Below, in pieces: positions 1-8,005 of a stretch of DNA of 51,629 bases. The stretch is taken from assembly GCA_937974245.1 (NCBI GenBank), contig CALJKV010000031.1:1-51629 (forward strand), given 5' to 3'. Positions within the stretch are counted from its first letter, which is position 1; every line of letters begins with the position of its first letter. A program made the position numbers and the translations under genes. The notes beneath the pieces were generated by a model that made no database searches, was not told the DNA's origin, and worked only from the letters and a program-made list of their open reading frames with translations. The DNA comes from an uncultured Chloroflexota bacterium. GTDB lineage: Bacteria > Chloroflexota > Anaerolineae > Aggregatilineales > Phototrophicaceae.

Positions 1-131
1 CATTTTTACTTTGCTCAAACGCTTGCCTGCTTAATTTTCAGATGGGTTCTTATGCGGTTTTACAATTCAATACGGAGATAAACCGGGCGGTCATGTGCCT
101 AAAGAATCGCCCTAAAATGAGGGGCAGGTAG

Positions 132-151
132 GGGCGCAATATATTGCGCCC
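132..151. repeat. GTAGGG-type palindrome, perfect 20 bp
   Basis: The sequence GGGCGCAATATATTGCGCCC is a perfect palindrome preceded by GGTAGG and followed by GCCC. It has the flanks of the dispersed family described in the findings but a stem sequence of its own. Confidence 0.7.
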
Positions 152-341
152 GCCCCCAAACCACAACACCGTGCCAATTTCTTAAAACGCTTCAGCCCCT
201 TGCTCACGTTTGAGCGCAGACGCAAGGATCTGAAATGTACCCGTTATCACACACCTGCTTGCACCCTGCCCCGCCCTATGTCACAATAGGGGTTAATGAT
301 GAAACCTGCCCTCACCAACCCCATCCCTGCCGCATGTGACT

Positions 342-367
342 CCCCCTCTCCGTTGGCGGAGAGGGGG
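342..367. repeat. CT/GA-rich hairpin repeat
   Basis: An 11-bp perfect stem (CCCCCTCTCCG / CGGAGAGGGGG) closes a TTGG loop and is followed by CTGGGGGGTGAGG. This pattern resembles a repeat that is abundant in intergenic DNA of Chloroflexota and cyanobacteria (known type, recalled, not searched). No T tract follows, so a terminator role is not supported. Confidence 0.6.
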
Positions 368-405
368 CTGGGGGGTGAGGTAAAACACCCGGAGACGACC
401 CGACC

Positions 406-2064
406 ATGCCCGAAAACACGCTCTACTACGGCGATAACCTCGACATCCTGCGCCACCGTGACTACTTCCCCAACGAGTCCGTAGACCTCATCTACCTCGA
501 CCCGCCCTTTAACAGCAGTCGCAGCTATAACGTGCTGTTCAAGGATGAAAGCGGCCTGGAAAGCGAGGCGCAGATCACCGCCTTTGACGACACCTGGCAC
601 TGGGGACACAACGCCGAGGCCACCTACCACGACCTCATCACCGACGCCCCGGCGGGCGTGGCCGCTGCGGTGGGTGCGCTGCGTACCATCGTCGGCACCA
701 ACCAGATGATGGCCTACCTCGTCATGATGACCGCCCGGCTGGTGGAACTGCACCGCGTCCTCAAGCCCACCGGCAGCCTCTACCTACACTGCGACCCCAC
801 CGCCAGCCATTACCTGAAAGTGATTCTCGACACCATTTTCGGGGCGGAAAATTTTGTCAATGAAATCACTTGGAAAAGGACATCAGCTCATAGTGATGTT
901 CATCAAGGAGCTTTGCATTTAGGCCGAGTCCATGATGTTATCTTTTTCTACGCCAAACCAGAACATAAGAGAAATCCCGTTTATCAAGAATATACTTCTG
1001 ATTATATAAGCGAACGATTCACACATATTGATGAAAAAACAGGTAGGCGTTATAAAACGAGCGATATGACCGGGCCAGGTGGGGCAGCTAAAGGAAATCC
1101 ACAATATGAAGTCTTAGGAGTTACCCGTTATTGGAGATACAGCAGAGAAACAATGCAGCGTTTTCTTGATGAAGGCCGCATACATCAGGCTAGTCCTGGA
1201 GCAGTACCTAGACTAAAACAGTTTTTAGATGAAATGCGCGGAGTTCCGCTCCAAGATGTATGGGATGATATATCTCCCGTAAATTCGCAAGCACAAGAAC
1301 GTCTCGGCTATCCCACCCAAAAGCCGGAAGCCCTGCTCGAACGCATCATTGAGGCCAGTAGCAATCCGGGGGACGTGGTGCTCGACCCCTTCTGTGGCTG
1401 TGGCACGGCTATCGCCGCCGCGCAAAATCTGGGGCGGCGCTGGATCGGCATTGACATCACCCACCTCAGCATCTCCCTCATGAAATACCGCCTGGAAGCC
1501 ATGTTCGGCCTCAAGCCCAAAACCGATTACGCCGTCATCGGTGAACCGACCACCAGCGCCGGGGCGAAACAGTTGGCCGCCGATAACCGCCACCAGTTCG
1601 AGTGGTGGGCGCTCTCGCTCGTCCGCGCCAAACCCAGCGGCGGGCAGGAAGGCAGCCGCAAAGGCAAGAAAGGCAGTGATCGCGGCATTGACGGCGTGAT
1701 TAACTTCGTGGATGGCAAGAATCGCGCCCCGGCCCGTGTCCTGGTGCAGGTCAAGTCCGGCCACGTCAAATCCGGCGACGTGCGCGACCTGGTCGGCACG
1801 ATGGAACGGGAAAACGCGGCCATCGGCGTCTTTATCACGCTCGAACCGCCCACCCGCGATATGACGACGGAAGCCGTCAGCGCCGGATTCTACGAGTCGC
1901 CGCTGTGGGGGCGCTTCCCGCGTCTGCAAATCCTCACGATTGACGACCTGCTGGCCGGGAAAACCGTGCAGATGCCGCGCCATGACATCACTTTCAAACA
2001 GGCCGAACGGGTCAAACAACCGCCCGAAGCCCGCACCCTGGATATGTTCGAGGACGAGGAATGA
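406..2064 (+). CDS. DNA methyltransferase fused to Mrr-like nuclease domain
   Basis: This 552-residue protein is a beta-class amino-methyltransferase. The catalytic DPPF motif is near the N-terminus (residues 32-35, in DLIYLDPPFNSS), and the SAM-binding motif comes later (LDPFCGCGTA, about 326-335). Residues about 149-302 lie between them, where the target-recognition domain belongs. The C-terminal part (about 420-545) carries DRGIDG followed about 20 residues later by VQVKSG, the spacing of a PD-(D/E)XK restriction fold of the Mrr type, so one chain may both modify and cut DNA. The start has a GGAG eleven bases upstream. The bases coding for the recognition region (about 850-1310) are clearly AT-richer than both flanks, which suggests exchange of that domain. 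No separate restriction or specificity gene is adjacent. Methyltransferase call is firm; the nuclease activity is inferred from motifs. Confidence 0.88.
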   Translation: MPENTLYYGDNLDILRHRDYFPNESVDLIYLDPPFNSSRSYNVLFKDESGLESEAQITAFDDTWHWGHNAEATYHDLITDAPAGVAAAVGALRTIVGTNQMMAYLVMMTARLVELHRVLKPTGSLYLHCDPTASHYLKVILDTIFGAENFVNEITWKRTSAHSDVHQGALHLGRVHDVIFFYAKPEHKRNPVYQEYTSDYISERFTHIDEKTGRRYKTSDMTGPGGAAKGNPQYEVLGVTRYWRYSRETMQRFLDEGRIHQASPGAVPRLKQFLDEMRGVPLQDVWDDISPVNSQAQERLGYPTQKPEALLERIIEASSNPGDVVLDPFCGCGTAIAAAQNLGRRWIGIDITHLSISLMKYRLEAMFGLKPKTDYAVIGEPTTSAGAKQLAADNRHQFEWWALSLVRAKPSGGQEGSRKGKKGSDRGIDGVINFVDGKNRAPARVLVQVKSGHVKSGDVRDLVGTMERENAAIGVFITLEPPTRDMTTEAVSAGFYESPLWGRFPRLQILTIDDLLAGKTVQMPRHDITFKQAERVKQPPEARTLDMFEDEE

Positions 2065-2084
2065 CGGCTGCCGCAGGATTGTAG

Positions 2085-2104
2085 GGACGAGGCCTGCCTC
2101 GTCC
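2085..2104. repeat. GTAGGG-type palindrome
   Basis: The stem GGACGAGGC / GCCTCGTCC closes on CT, preceded by GTAG and followed by GCCG. It begins 20 bases after the methyltransferase stop codon. Confidence 0.7.
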
Positions 2105-2200
2105 GCCGGAAGGCGCTAACACCCTCCGCCATCTTTGAACAAATGTTCGACCAAAAATTCACCATCCCCCGCCGCTTTTGTGGTATGGTCTAATATGTAG

Positions 2201-2225
2201 GGACGGCATTCTTGCCGTCCGCCAC
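2201..2225. repeat. GTAGGG-type palindrome, copy 1 of an identical pair
   Basis: GGACGGCATTCTTGCCGTCC forms an 8-bp stem with a TTCT loop. Together with the following GCCAC it is identical to 2445-2469. It is preceded by GTA. Confidence 0.75.
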
Positions 2226-2228
2226 CGC

Positions 2229-2410
2229 TACCTCTTTTGGGGATATGCTTTTGGTCTTTTCACCCCCTCTAAATCTCCCCCGCCAGCGGGCGCGACTTGT
2301 TGCTCTGGAATTGACCAACTCCCTCCCCGTTTGCGGGGAGGGCTGGGGAGGGGTTAAGAAAAGGATACTGGCTTGGGGTAAATTGGATGTGATGACCCTA
2401 TCGTTGTGGA
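2229..2410 (+). repeat. Degenerate copy (E1) of inverted-repeat element
   Basis: The interior (CACCCCCTCTAAATCTCCCC, then the Cs-and-Gs block, then a TTGACCAACTCCC segment) matches the interiors of the copies at 6319, 19067, 20278 and 49835. The right end (TTGGATGTGATGACCC) is a weak match to the family terminal repeat, and the left end is shortened, so the boundaries are approximate. Confidence 0.5.
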
Positions 2411-2444
2411 TTCAATCCCTCGGCACGCTTAACTTGACACCTAT

Positions 2445-2469
2445 GGACGGCATTCTTGCCGTCCGCCAC
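2445..2469. repeat. GTAGGG-type palindrome, copy 2 of an identical pair
   Basis: Identical over 25 bases to 2201-2225. The two copies bracket the degenerate element E1. Here the upstream flank is CTAT instead of GTAG. Confidence 0.75.
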
Positions 2470-2565
2470 TGCCAAAGGATGGCCGCTGCTATGGCTCTAT
2501 CGCGCTGTCTCGCCCCAATTTTCGCTCGTGTCCGATTCGGCAAACCGCAAACAGGAAACGGGTTT

Positions 2566-2681
2566 TTGCAGCAACCTCGCGCCATTTGCAGCAAAATTCA
2601 GCACCGATCATCAACCCCTCACGGGAGGATTGCGGCAATCGCAGCAATTGCAGCACAATTGCAAAATTGCTGAAAAACCAC
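2566..2681 (+). repeat. Arm A of a 116-118 bp inverted repeat
   Basis: From TTTGCAGCAAAATTCAGC to TGAAAAACCAC this sequence is present in reverse complement at 12669-12786, with three substitutions over about the last 97 bases and weaker similarity before that. It is rich in short GCAATTGC-like units. It has no coding signature. Confidence 0.75.
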
Positions 2682-2774
2682 CTTTATTACGGGGACAGAA
2701 TACCCACCTGCGCTCAAAAAGGCGTTAGAGATGACGCGGTTCGGCTGTTTTTTCCGCTGTTAAATCTTGGCTCT
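2673..2774 (+). pseudogene. Probable remnant of a methyltransferase N-terminus
   Basis: In one frame the bases read KNHLYYGDR, then a short degraded stretch, then VRDDAVRLFFPLLNLGS. Intact amino-methyltransferases of the type at 406-2064 begin with a segment like NTLYYGDNLDILR followed by a segment like VRDESVDLIYLDPPFNS. The order, spacing and small residues match while the catalytic DPP is lost. The first three residues lie within repeat arm A, so only the later part is independent evidence. The match is short and could be chance. Confidence 0.35.
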
Positions 2775-2805
2775 TGTGTAGAAGTAGTGCTTCTGTACGT
2801 TAGAG

Positions 2806-2825
2806 CAAGGGGCTTAAGCCCCTTG
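2806..2825. repeat. Perfect 20-bp palindrome
   Basis: CAAGGGGCTTAAGCCCCTTG is fully self-complementary and is followed by TCCGC. It resembles the GTAGGG family in stem length but has GAG before it. A related imperfect form occurs at 35480-35500 upstream of secY. Confidence 0.6.
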
Positions 2826-2965
2826 TCCGCACTAAATGTACCCATGAGTCTGAATCTTTTTTCAGACAACCTCCGCATCCAACTGTAAACAGCATCCACC
2901 GCCCCCCACCGCCCCACCGCTTCCGGCCTGGGGCTTTACGTTTTCCCTCACGCCTACAACCCCGG

Positions 2966-2971
2966 TATAAT
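2966..2971 (+). promoter_or_regulatory. -10-like box before amidohydrolase gene
   Basis: TATAAT matches the sigma-70 -10 consensus and lies about 50 bases before the chosen start at 3021. The best -35 candidate (TTTCCC, 18-bp spacer) is poor, so the promoter call is tentative. Confidence 0.4.
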
Positions 2972-3020
2972 CAAGGGTATATTGCTCGTTTTTCAGGATA
3001 TTGAAGGACGTAGTTCACCC

Positions 3021-4355
3021 ATGACCGACCTGCTCGTACAAAACTGCACCGTACTCCACATCGCGGAAGACCGCCCGGAAATCACCATTCTGCCCCGCCA
3101 CGACATCCTCGTGAAAGGCCGCCGTATCCAGGCTGTACAGCCCACCGGCCAGGCTGACCCCAGCCACTTCCGTTCCGTCATCCCGGCGGATGGCCTGCTG
3201 GCGATGCCGGGACTCATCAATACCCATGCTCATGTGCCAATGGGCATTTTTCGTGGTCTGGGCGAGGACGTGAGCATCGAAAAGTGGTTCAACGAGTATA
3301 TGTGGCCGCTGGAAAGCAACCTCCAGCCGGAAGATGTCTATTGGGGGATGCTCCTCGGCGTGGCCGAGATGATCCGGGGCGGCGTCACCGCCGTAGCCGA
3401 CCACTACTTCTACACCGATGAGGCCGCCAGAGCCGTCGAGAAGGCCGGGACACGGGCGCTCCTCGGTTGGGCCATGTTCGCCAGCAACGGCCTGGAGATG
3501 GTTGAGCAGACCGGCGCTTTCGTGAAAAACTGGCAGGGGGCGGCTGGTGGGCGTATCCGCACGATTATGGCGCCCCACGCGCCCTATACCTGTGACGATG
3601 ACTTCCTGCGGGCGAGCGTCAAGAAGGCGGGCGAACTCGGCGTCGGCATCCACATCCATGTGGCCGAAACCATGTCCCAGACCGAAGCCAGCCTGGAAAA
3701 ACGGGGCATCACCCCGGTGCAGGTCCTCGCGCAGACCGGCGTCCTCGATGTGCCGACCATCCTGGCCCATGTCTGCGGGGCGACCCCGGCGGACATAGAC
3801 CTGCTGGCGAAACACCCGGCGGGCATCGCCCATGCCCCTAAGACCTATCTCAAGCTGGCGATGGGGACTGCCCCGGTGCTGGATTTCCGGGCCGCCGGGA
3901 TTCCTGTCGGGTTGGCGACGGACGGCCCGGTGAGCAACAACACGCTCGACATCTGGGAATCCTTACGCCTGATGGCGATGACCCAAAAAGACCACGCCGG
4001 GACGCCGGAAGTCATGACCATCCCCGAAGCCCTCTACATCGCCACGCGGGAAAGCGCCCGCGTCTACGGCCAACCGGACGACCTGGGCGCGGTGGAGGCC
4101 GGTTATCTGGCGGACATCATCCTGATTAACCTGGGTGGCCTGCACCACCAACCGGTTCACCGTCTCCCGGCCACGCTGGTCTATAACATGCTGGCGAGCG
4201 ACGTGCAGACCGTCATCGTCAACGGGCAAGTGATTATGCGTGACCGCCGGCTTCTGACGCTGGACGAGGGTGAAATCGTGGCGCAGGTGCGCCGGAGCAT
4301 GGCCCGGTTGGCACAGCGCAACCCCGATCAGCGCATTCAGGTGTACAATCCGTAA
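3021..4355 (+). CDS. Amidohydrolase, MTA/SAH deaminase-like
   Basis: A 444-residue metal-dependent hydrolase of the ATZ/TRZ/SsnA branch of the amidohydrolase superfamily, probably deaminating S-adenosylhomocysteine, methylthioadenosine or a related purine. The metal ligands of the family are all visible: HAH at residues 69-71 (GLINTHAHVP), HIHVAE at 211-216, His250 (LAHVCG) and Asp301 (ATDGP). I chose ATG 3021 because AAGGA lies upstream and homologous proteins begin directly before the small beta-sandwich domain. An upstream TTG at 2982 would add 13 residues. The chemotaxis gene follows 24 bases downstream. The exact substrate cannot be read from the sequence. Confidence 0.88.
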   Translation: MTDLLVQNCTVLHIAEDRPEITILPRHDILVKGRRIQAVQPTGQADPSHFRSVIPADGLLAMPGLINTHAHVPMGIFRGLGEDVSIEKWFNEYMWPLESNLQPEDVYWGMLLGVAEMIRGGVTAVADHYFYTDEAARAVEKAGTRALLGWAMFASNGLEMVEQTGAFVKNWQGAAGGRIRTIMAPHAPYTCDDDFLRASVKKAGELGVGIHIHVAETMSQTEASLEKRGITPVQVLAQTGVLDVPTILAHVCGATPADIDLLAKHPAGIAHAPKTYLKLAMGTAPVLDFRAAGIPVGLATDGPVSNNTLDIWESLRLMAMTQKDHAGTPEVMTIPEALYIATRESARVYGQPDDLGAVEAGYLADIILINLGGLHHQPVHRLPATLVYNMLASDVQTVIVNGQVIMRDRRLLTLDEGEIVAQVRRSMARLAQRNPDQRIQVYNP

Positions 4356-4379
4356 TCATAGCCATGAAGGAAACCGCAC

Positions 4380-5843
4380 ATGATTGACCGCCTCCGTAAC
4401 CAGGCGCAGACTCTAGACTCGACTGACCGGGCCAACATCCTGGCCGGAGGGGTTGCCATCGTCCTCTTGAGCACCGAACTCCTGCCTGGCGCGGCTGGTT
4501 CAGACTGGCTGCGGGTGGCGTTGGCGGTGGCATACGGTCTGCTCGGCCTGGGTGGACTCATCATGCGCTGGTTGAATATCCCTGAACCGCCGGGTGCCCT
4601 GGTGTACATTGTGCTGGCGCTGGTCAACGGTGCCGGGTTGTTTCTCGCGGCTGATATTTCCTGGTGGTGGGTAATGGTTGCCATGGGGCTGCTCACCAAC
4701 GGGTTAGCGGCGCGTTTCCTGGGGCGACGCACACTGCCGGTTTCGCTCATTCACATGGTTGGCGTGCTGGGCGGTGCTTTGCGTGGCGGGGTGCCCTTGG
4801 AGATCACCTGGATGGGCGTGGGGATGATGAGCCTCGGTCAGGCCGTACAGTTGTTGTTCCTCCCCACCGGGTCGCAGCCGGAAGCCCAGGTGATGCCCTT
4901 CGCCTATGACCTCAACCAGATGATTAGCCAGATAGACCGTACCACCAACAAGCTAGCGCAGTCGGCACAGTCCATCAGGGAAGTCGTCCTCCAGCAGGCC
5001 GTCGGCGCCGAAGAGCAGGTAGACCTGCTCACCCGCACCCGGACACTGTTGGGCGACTTCATGGAGCTTTCCATCCGGATTCAAGAGCAGTCGCGGGTGA
5101 TTTCCCAGCTTGCACGGCAAACGGTGGAAACGGCGGCGGCGGGTCAGGGCGCTATCCACGAAACGATTGAAGGCATGAGCAGTATCCGGTCACAGGTATC
5201 AGCTATCGCCGGGACGATTCTCGCGCTGGCGCAGTTCACGCAACGCATTGACGATATCATCACATCCGTCAGCGAAATCGCGATCCAATCCAACCTGCTG
5301 GCGCTCAATGCCTCGATTGAAGCGGCCCGCGCCGGGTCACAGGGGCGCGGCTTCGCGGTGGTCGCCGGGGAGGTCCGGTCACTGGCCCAGCAGTCTACCG
5401 ATGCCGCCTCTCAAGTGCGTCATATTCTGGGGGAAATTCAGGGCGGTATAAGAGAGACGCTGCGCGTGACGGAAGAGGGGTTGCAGAGTGTTGACCTGGG
5501 CATGGAACGTACCCAGAAAACCGATGTGCTGATAAAAGGCCTCACGACGCATGTGACGACTTCACAGGATGCTATCACCCAGGTATACGAGGTGATTCGC
5601 CAGCAGGTGCACGACCTGGATGAGATTACCATCAACATTGAACGGGTTGACCGAATCACCGCGCACAGCCTGACCAGCAGCGAGACTGTCACCATGATCG
5701 CCCGCGAATTACAGCGGCTGGCAGCCGGATTACAGCGCTTCGTCAATCTGGAGTCACTGGAATCAGGTCAGGCTCCGAAGGATGATAATCACCAGGGCGA
5801 ACAGCAGCCCGGACAGCCCGACCACCAGCCCCATCAGGAATGA
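4380..5843 (+). CDS. Methyl-accepting chemotaxis protein
   Basis: A 487-residue membrane receptor that would control CheA through its cytoplasmic coiled coil. Residues about 20-165 form several hydrophobic helices with no extracellular sensor domain between them, so it probably senses the membrane or an intracellular state. From about residue 185 on it is a long coiled coil with the highly conserved hairpin tip of MCPs (IAIQSNLLALNASIEAARAG..GRGFAVVAGEVRSLA, about 300-340). GAAGGA precedes the ATG. Its last 27 codons run antisense to the membrane helix of the gene at 5763-6206, and the resulting tail (QPGQPDHQPHQE) is low-complexity. No other chemotaxis genes are in the window. Confidence 0.92.
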   Translation: MIDRLRNQAQTLDSTDRANILAGGVAIVLLSTELLPGAAGSDWLRVALAVAYGLLGLGGLIMRWLNIPEPPGALVYIVLALVNGAGLFLAADISWWWVMVAMGLLTNGLAARFLGRRTLPVSLIHMVGVLGGALRGGVPLEITWMGVGMMSLGQAVQLLFLPTGSQPEAQVMPFAYDLNQMISQIDRTTNKLAQSAQSIREVVLQQAVGAEEQVDLLTRTRTLLGDFMELSIRIQEQSRVISQLARQTVETAAAGQGAIHETIEGMSSIRSQVSAIAGTILALAQFTQRIDDIITSVSEIAIQSNLLALNASIEAARAGSQGRGFAVVAGEVRSLAQQSTDAASQVRHILGEIQGGIRETLRVTEEGLQSVDLGMERTQKTDVLIKGLTTHVTTSQDAITQVYEVIRQQVHDLDEITINIERVDRITAHSLTSSETVTMIARELQRLAAGLQRFVNLESLESGQAPKDDNHQGEQQPGQPDHQPHQE

Positions 5844-6206
5844 ACGGAGCAGGATAGACCGCCGTCGTATCCGCCACATCGTTTCCTGCTGCATCTCCTC
5901 GTATTCCTGTTCGGCCAGGCGCTCCGCATGGCGTTCCGAGCGGGCTTCAATCGCGTTCAAATGACGCTGCGCCTGGATATTCAGCGGGTTAATCGAGATG
6001 ATGTTCCGCAGGCACACCAGCCGGTCGGAATCAGTATCGATCACATCCAGCAACGCCAGCCATACCCGCTCATCATAGGGATACTTCTTCGCCGTCTCGC
6101 GCCAGATGTCATGTGCCAGTTCCGGCTTCCCGGCCTGGAGTGCCACCCGCCCGGCCTGGAGCATATCGTCAAAGGTCGGATTGTCTGAAGGAAAAAATTG
6201 ATTCAT
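5763..6206 (-). CDS. TPR-like protein with C-terminal membrane helix
   Basis: A 147-residue protein. Residues about 10-75 look like tetratricopeptide helices (AGRVALQAGKPELAHDIWRE and VWLALLDVIDTDSDRLVCL). A charged, coiled-coil-prone segment follows (about 80-110), then one strongly hydrophobic helix (about 118-143, SFLMGLVVGLSGLLFALVII). It is probably anchored in the membrane by its C-terminus with the repeat domain in the cytoplasm. The gene converges on and overlaps the chemotaxis gene by 81 bases. No more specific function is apparent. Confidence 0.75.
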   Translation of the reverse strand: MNQFFPSDNPTFDDMLQAGRVALQAGKPELAHDIWRETAKKYPYDERVWLALLDVIDTDSDRLVCLRNIISINPLNIQAQRHLNAIEARSERHAERLAEQEYEEMQQETMWRIRRRSILLRSFLMGLVVGLSGLLFALVIIILRSLT

Positions 6207-6611
6207 CGGCTAATCGTCTCTGGTCAACGCGCTTTCTCAAAGTGTAACGGTTTTATGAGAAATTTGCAGGGCAGATGTTGCACACTCGTATCATTATGTG
6301 AATCGGAGAGAAAAGCCAGGGCAATAGCATCAAATTCGCTCTTTACAAAATAGCCTTTTCTGACCTCTGCCCAACCCTCCCCGAAAACGTTGAGGGGGCT
6401 GGTCAAACAGAACTAACAAGTCGCTCTCGCTGGCGGGGGAGATTTAGGGGGTAAAAAAGCCAGAAGTGTATATCAGATTGACGTGCCCATTTTGATGCAA
6501 TCGCCCGGACAGGAAAGCCAGCCCACCTTGCAGGATTGCCCGCCGCCGGGTAGAGTCAACAGCAGTCTACCCAGCGGATACCACTACCGGAATTGAACTA
6601 ACCAGAGAGTC
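6207..6611. other. Intergenic region with element E2
   Basis: Between the TPR-like gene and rsmG. Most of it is one copy of the dispersed inverted-repeat element (6319-6506). The remainder has no gene. No strong promoter for rsmG was found. Confidence 0.6.
6305..6520 (-). repeat. Inverted-repeat element E2 with flanking direct repeats
   Basis: The element spans 6319-6506. The left end is GGGCAATAGCATCAAATT and the right end ATTTTGATGCAATCGCCC, an imperfect terminal inverted repeat. Directly abutting it are GGAGAGAAAAGCCA (6305-6318) and GGACAGGAAAGCCA (6507-6520), a 14-bp direct repeat with two mismatches, as expected of an old target-site duplication. The interior carries the GCTGGCGGGGGAGATTTAGG block in minus orientation. 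No protein is encoded. Confidence 0.7.
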
Positions 6612-7331
6612 ATGACACCGACCTGGACTGAACAAGCGGCGGCCTTACTGAATATCCACCTGACCGAAGCGCAGGCCGCTCAATTTGACACTTTTGCCGC
6701 TGACTTGACCGTCTGGAACGAGCGCGTCAACCTGACGGCCATTACCGACCTTAGCGCGATTCAGGTACGGCATTTTCTGGATTCCCTATCCATCATCCAG
6801 GCCGGGGCCTTGCCGGAGGGGGCGCGGGTGATGGATGTTGGCACGGGCGCGGGTTTCCCCGGTCTGGCCCTGCAAATTGCTTTCCCCCATCTGGAGGTGA
6901 CTCTGCTGGAAGCCACGGGCAAGAAAATCGCCTTCCTCGACCATATCATCAGCAGCTTAGGGCTGACGAATGCCCGCACGGTACAAGCACGGGCTGAGGA
7001 AGCCGGACATCTGCCAGAACACCGGGAGCAGTATGATCTGGTGACGGCGCGGGCGGTGGCGCGGCTGCCCAGCCTGGCCGAATATCTGCTACCGTTAGCG
7101 CGGATGGGGGGGCGGTGTATCGCCATGAAGGGCGCAACCGCCATGATGGAAGCGGCGGATGCGCGACAGGCGCTGGCTGTCCTGGGGGGGCGACTGGTTG
7201 GGGTAGAAGCGGTGACTCTGCCGGAGGTAGACGAGCCCCATTACCTGGTCGTGATTGAGAAAATCGCGCCAACGCCCGCCATTTATCCCCGCAAACCGGG
7301 CATCCCAACGCGCAAGCCGCTGCGGGGCTGA
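6612..7331 (+). CDS. rsmG: 16S rRNA (guanine527-N7)-methyltransferase
   Basis: A 239-residue SAM-dependent enzyme that methylates G527 in the 530 loop of 16S rRNA. Family features seen are WNERVNLTAITD (about 35-46), HFLDSL (about 56-61), the SAM-binding VMDVGTGAGFPGL (about 74-86), an acidic LLEATGKKIAFL, and the ARAVA motif. Length matches the family. A weak AGAGAG precedes the ATG. It usually sits near chromosome partition genes, but here the next gene is an uncharacterised protein. Confidence 0.95.
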   Translation: MTPTWTEQAAALLNIHLTEAQAAQFDTFAADLTVWNERVNLTAITDLSAIQVRHFLDSLSIIQAGALPEGARVMDVGTGAGFPGLALQIAFPHLEVTLLEATGKKIAFLDHIISSLGLTNARTVQARAEEAGHLPEHREQYDLVTARAVARLPSLAEYLLPLARMGGRCIAMKGATAMMEAADARQALAVLGGRLVGVEAVTLPEVDEPHYLVVIEKIAPTPAIYPRKPGIPTRKPLRG

Positions 7332-7362
7332 GTGCAAGCAAACGAAACAATGAGGAACTGTG

Positions 7363-7956
7363 ATGGAACTCACCTATACAATCGAGCGCGACCTGCACGA
7401 AGCGGCGGCGATGGCCGAGGCGCTCGTCCCCTATATTTACGAAGACCAGCTCTACGGCAAGGCCGGGTCGAAGATGCCCAGTCTGACTGTTGGGGCGCTG
7501 TTGCTGCGCCTGCGCCGCCTGAACGCCCTACAAGACACGATGACTGACGCCCAGCGCGAACAGTTGGCGAAAATCGAAGCGGTACAGCAGGATGTGCGTA
7601 AAGAATGGCGGCAGCACTATGAAAAGAAGCTCGTCTGGGAGTCAGAATCGCGCCTGAAGGCGATGATGCCTTACTTTGAGGAGTGCCGGGAAAGCCCGCG
7701 TCTGTGTGCCAGTGCCTACCTGCCGGAGGCGCTGCGCCGGACGATTGTGGCTGAAATCCTGCTGGAACTGGATGCCCTCAACGTGGCGGTGAATAAGCTG
7801 GAACGCCAGGCACAGAAGGCCGATACCCAGCTGCGCGGGGTCATCCAGCCGTGTGACTTCATCTGGGATGCCGCGCTCCAGGCCGTGTACCCGCCGGAAA
7901 GCTACTGGTGGCTGTATCACCGCCCACCGGAGCCGATGGACGACAAACCCGGCTAG
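7363..7956 (+). CDS. Uncharacterised 197-residue helical protein
   Basis: I do not recognise a family. The chain is mostly helical and charged, with a Leu/Ala-rich heptad-like segment at about 120-150 (LELDALNVAVNKLERQAQKAD). Two Cys residues (ECRESPRLCAS) lie near the middle, and the C-terminus is rich in Trp/Tyr (FIWDAALQAVYPPESYWWLYH). No signal peptide or membrane segment is visible. TGAGGA precedes the chosen ATG; a GTG one codon upstream is the alternative. It starts 31 bases after rsmG and may be cotranscribed with it. Confidence 0.7.
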   Translation: MELTYTIERDLHEAAAMAEALVPYIYEDQLYGKAGSKMPSLTVGALLLRLRRLNALQDTMTDAQREQLAKIEAVQQDVRKEWRQHYEKKLVWESESRLKAMMPYFEECRESPRLCASAYLPEALRRTIVAEILLELDALNVAVNKLERQAQKADTQLRGVIQPCDFIWDAALQAVYPPESYWWLYHRPPEPMDDKPG

Positions 7957-7966
7957 CCAACTGTCA

Positions 7967-7990
7967 GGGGGAGGGTCTGGGACCCCCCCC
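7967..7990. terminator. GC-rich hairpin between convergent genes
   Basis: GGGGGAGGGTC / GACCCCCCCC type pairing around TGG lies between two converging genes and could end transcription in both directions. It lacks a T tract, and its sequence resembles the GGGGAGGGTCT palindrome at 11473-11495, so it may simply be another repeat copy. Confidence 0.4.
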
Positions 7991-8005
7991 GAATGATCGT
8001 GAATA

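Larger units (their letters stand above)
1..405. other. Intergenic region upstream of methyltransferase gene
   Basis: No convincing gene is visible. The stretch holds one GTAGGG-type palindrome (132-151) and one CT/GA-rich hairpin (342-367), both members of dispersed repeat families seen elsewhere in the window. The hairpin ends about 40 bases before the methyltransferase start codon, so it would lie in its mRNA leader if transcription begins upstream of it. Confidence 0.6.
2065..3020. other. Repeat-filled intergenic region
   Basis: About 950 bases without an intact gene. It contains four palindrome copies, a degenerate copy of the inverted-repeat element, one arm of a long inverted repeat (2566-2681), a probable methyltransferase remnant (2673-2774) and a -10-like box before the amidohydrolase gene. 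Open frames across it run through repeat DNA and lack recognisable protein features. Confidence 0.65.

Noticed and set aside
2212..2673. 153-residue open frame on the plus strand after the methyltransferase gene
   Set aside because: It consists of palindromes, element E1 and repeat arm A, and has no ribosome binding site or recognisable domain.
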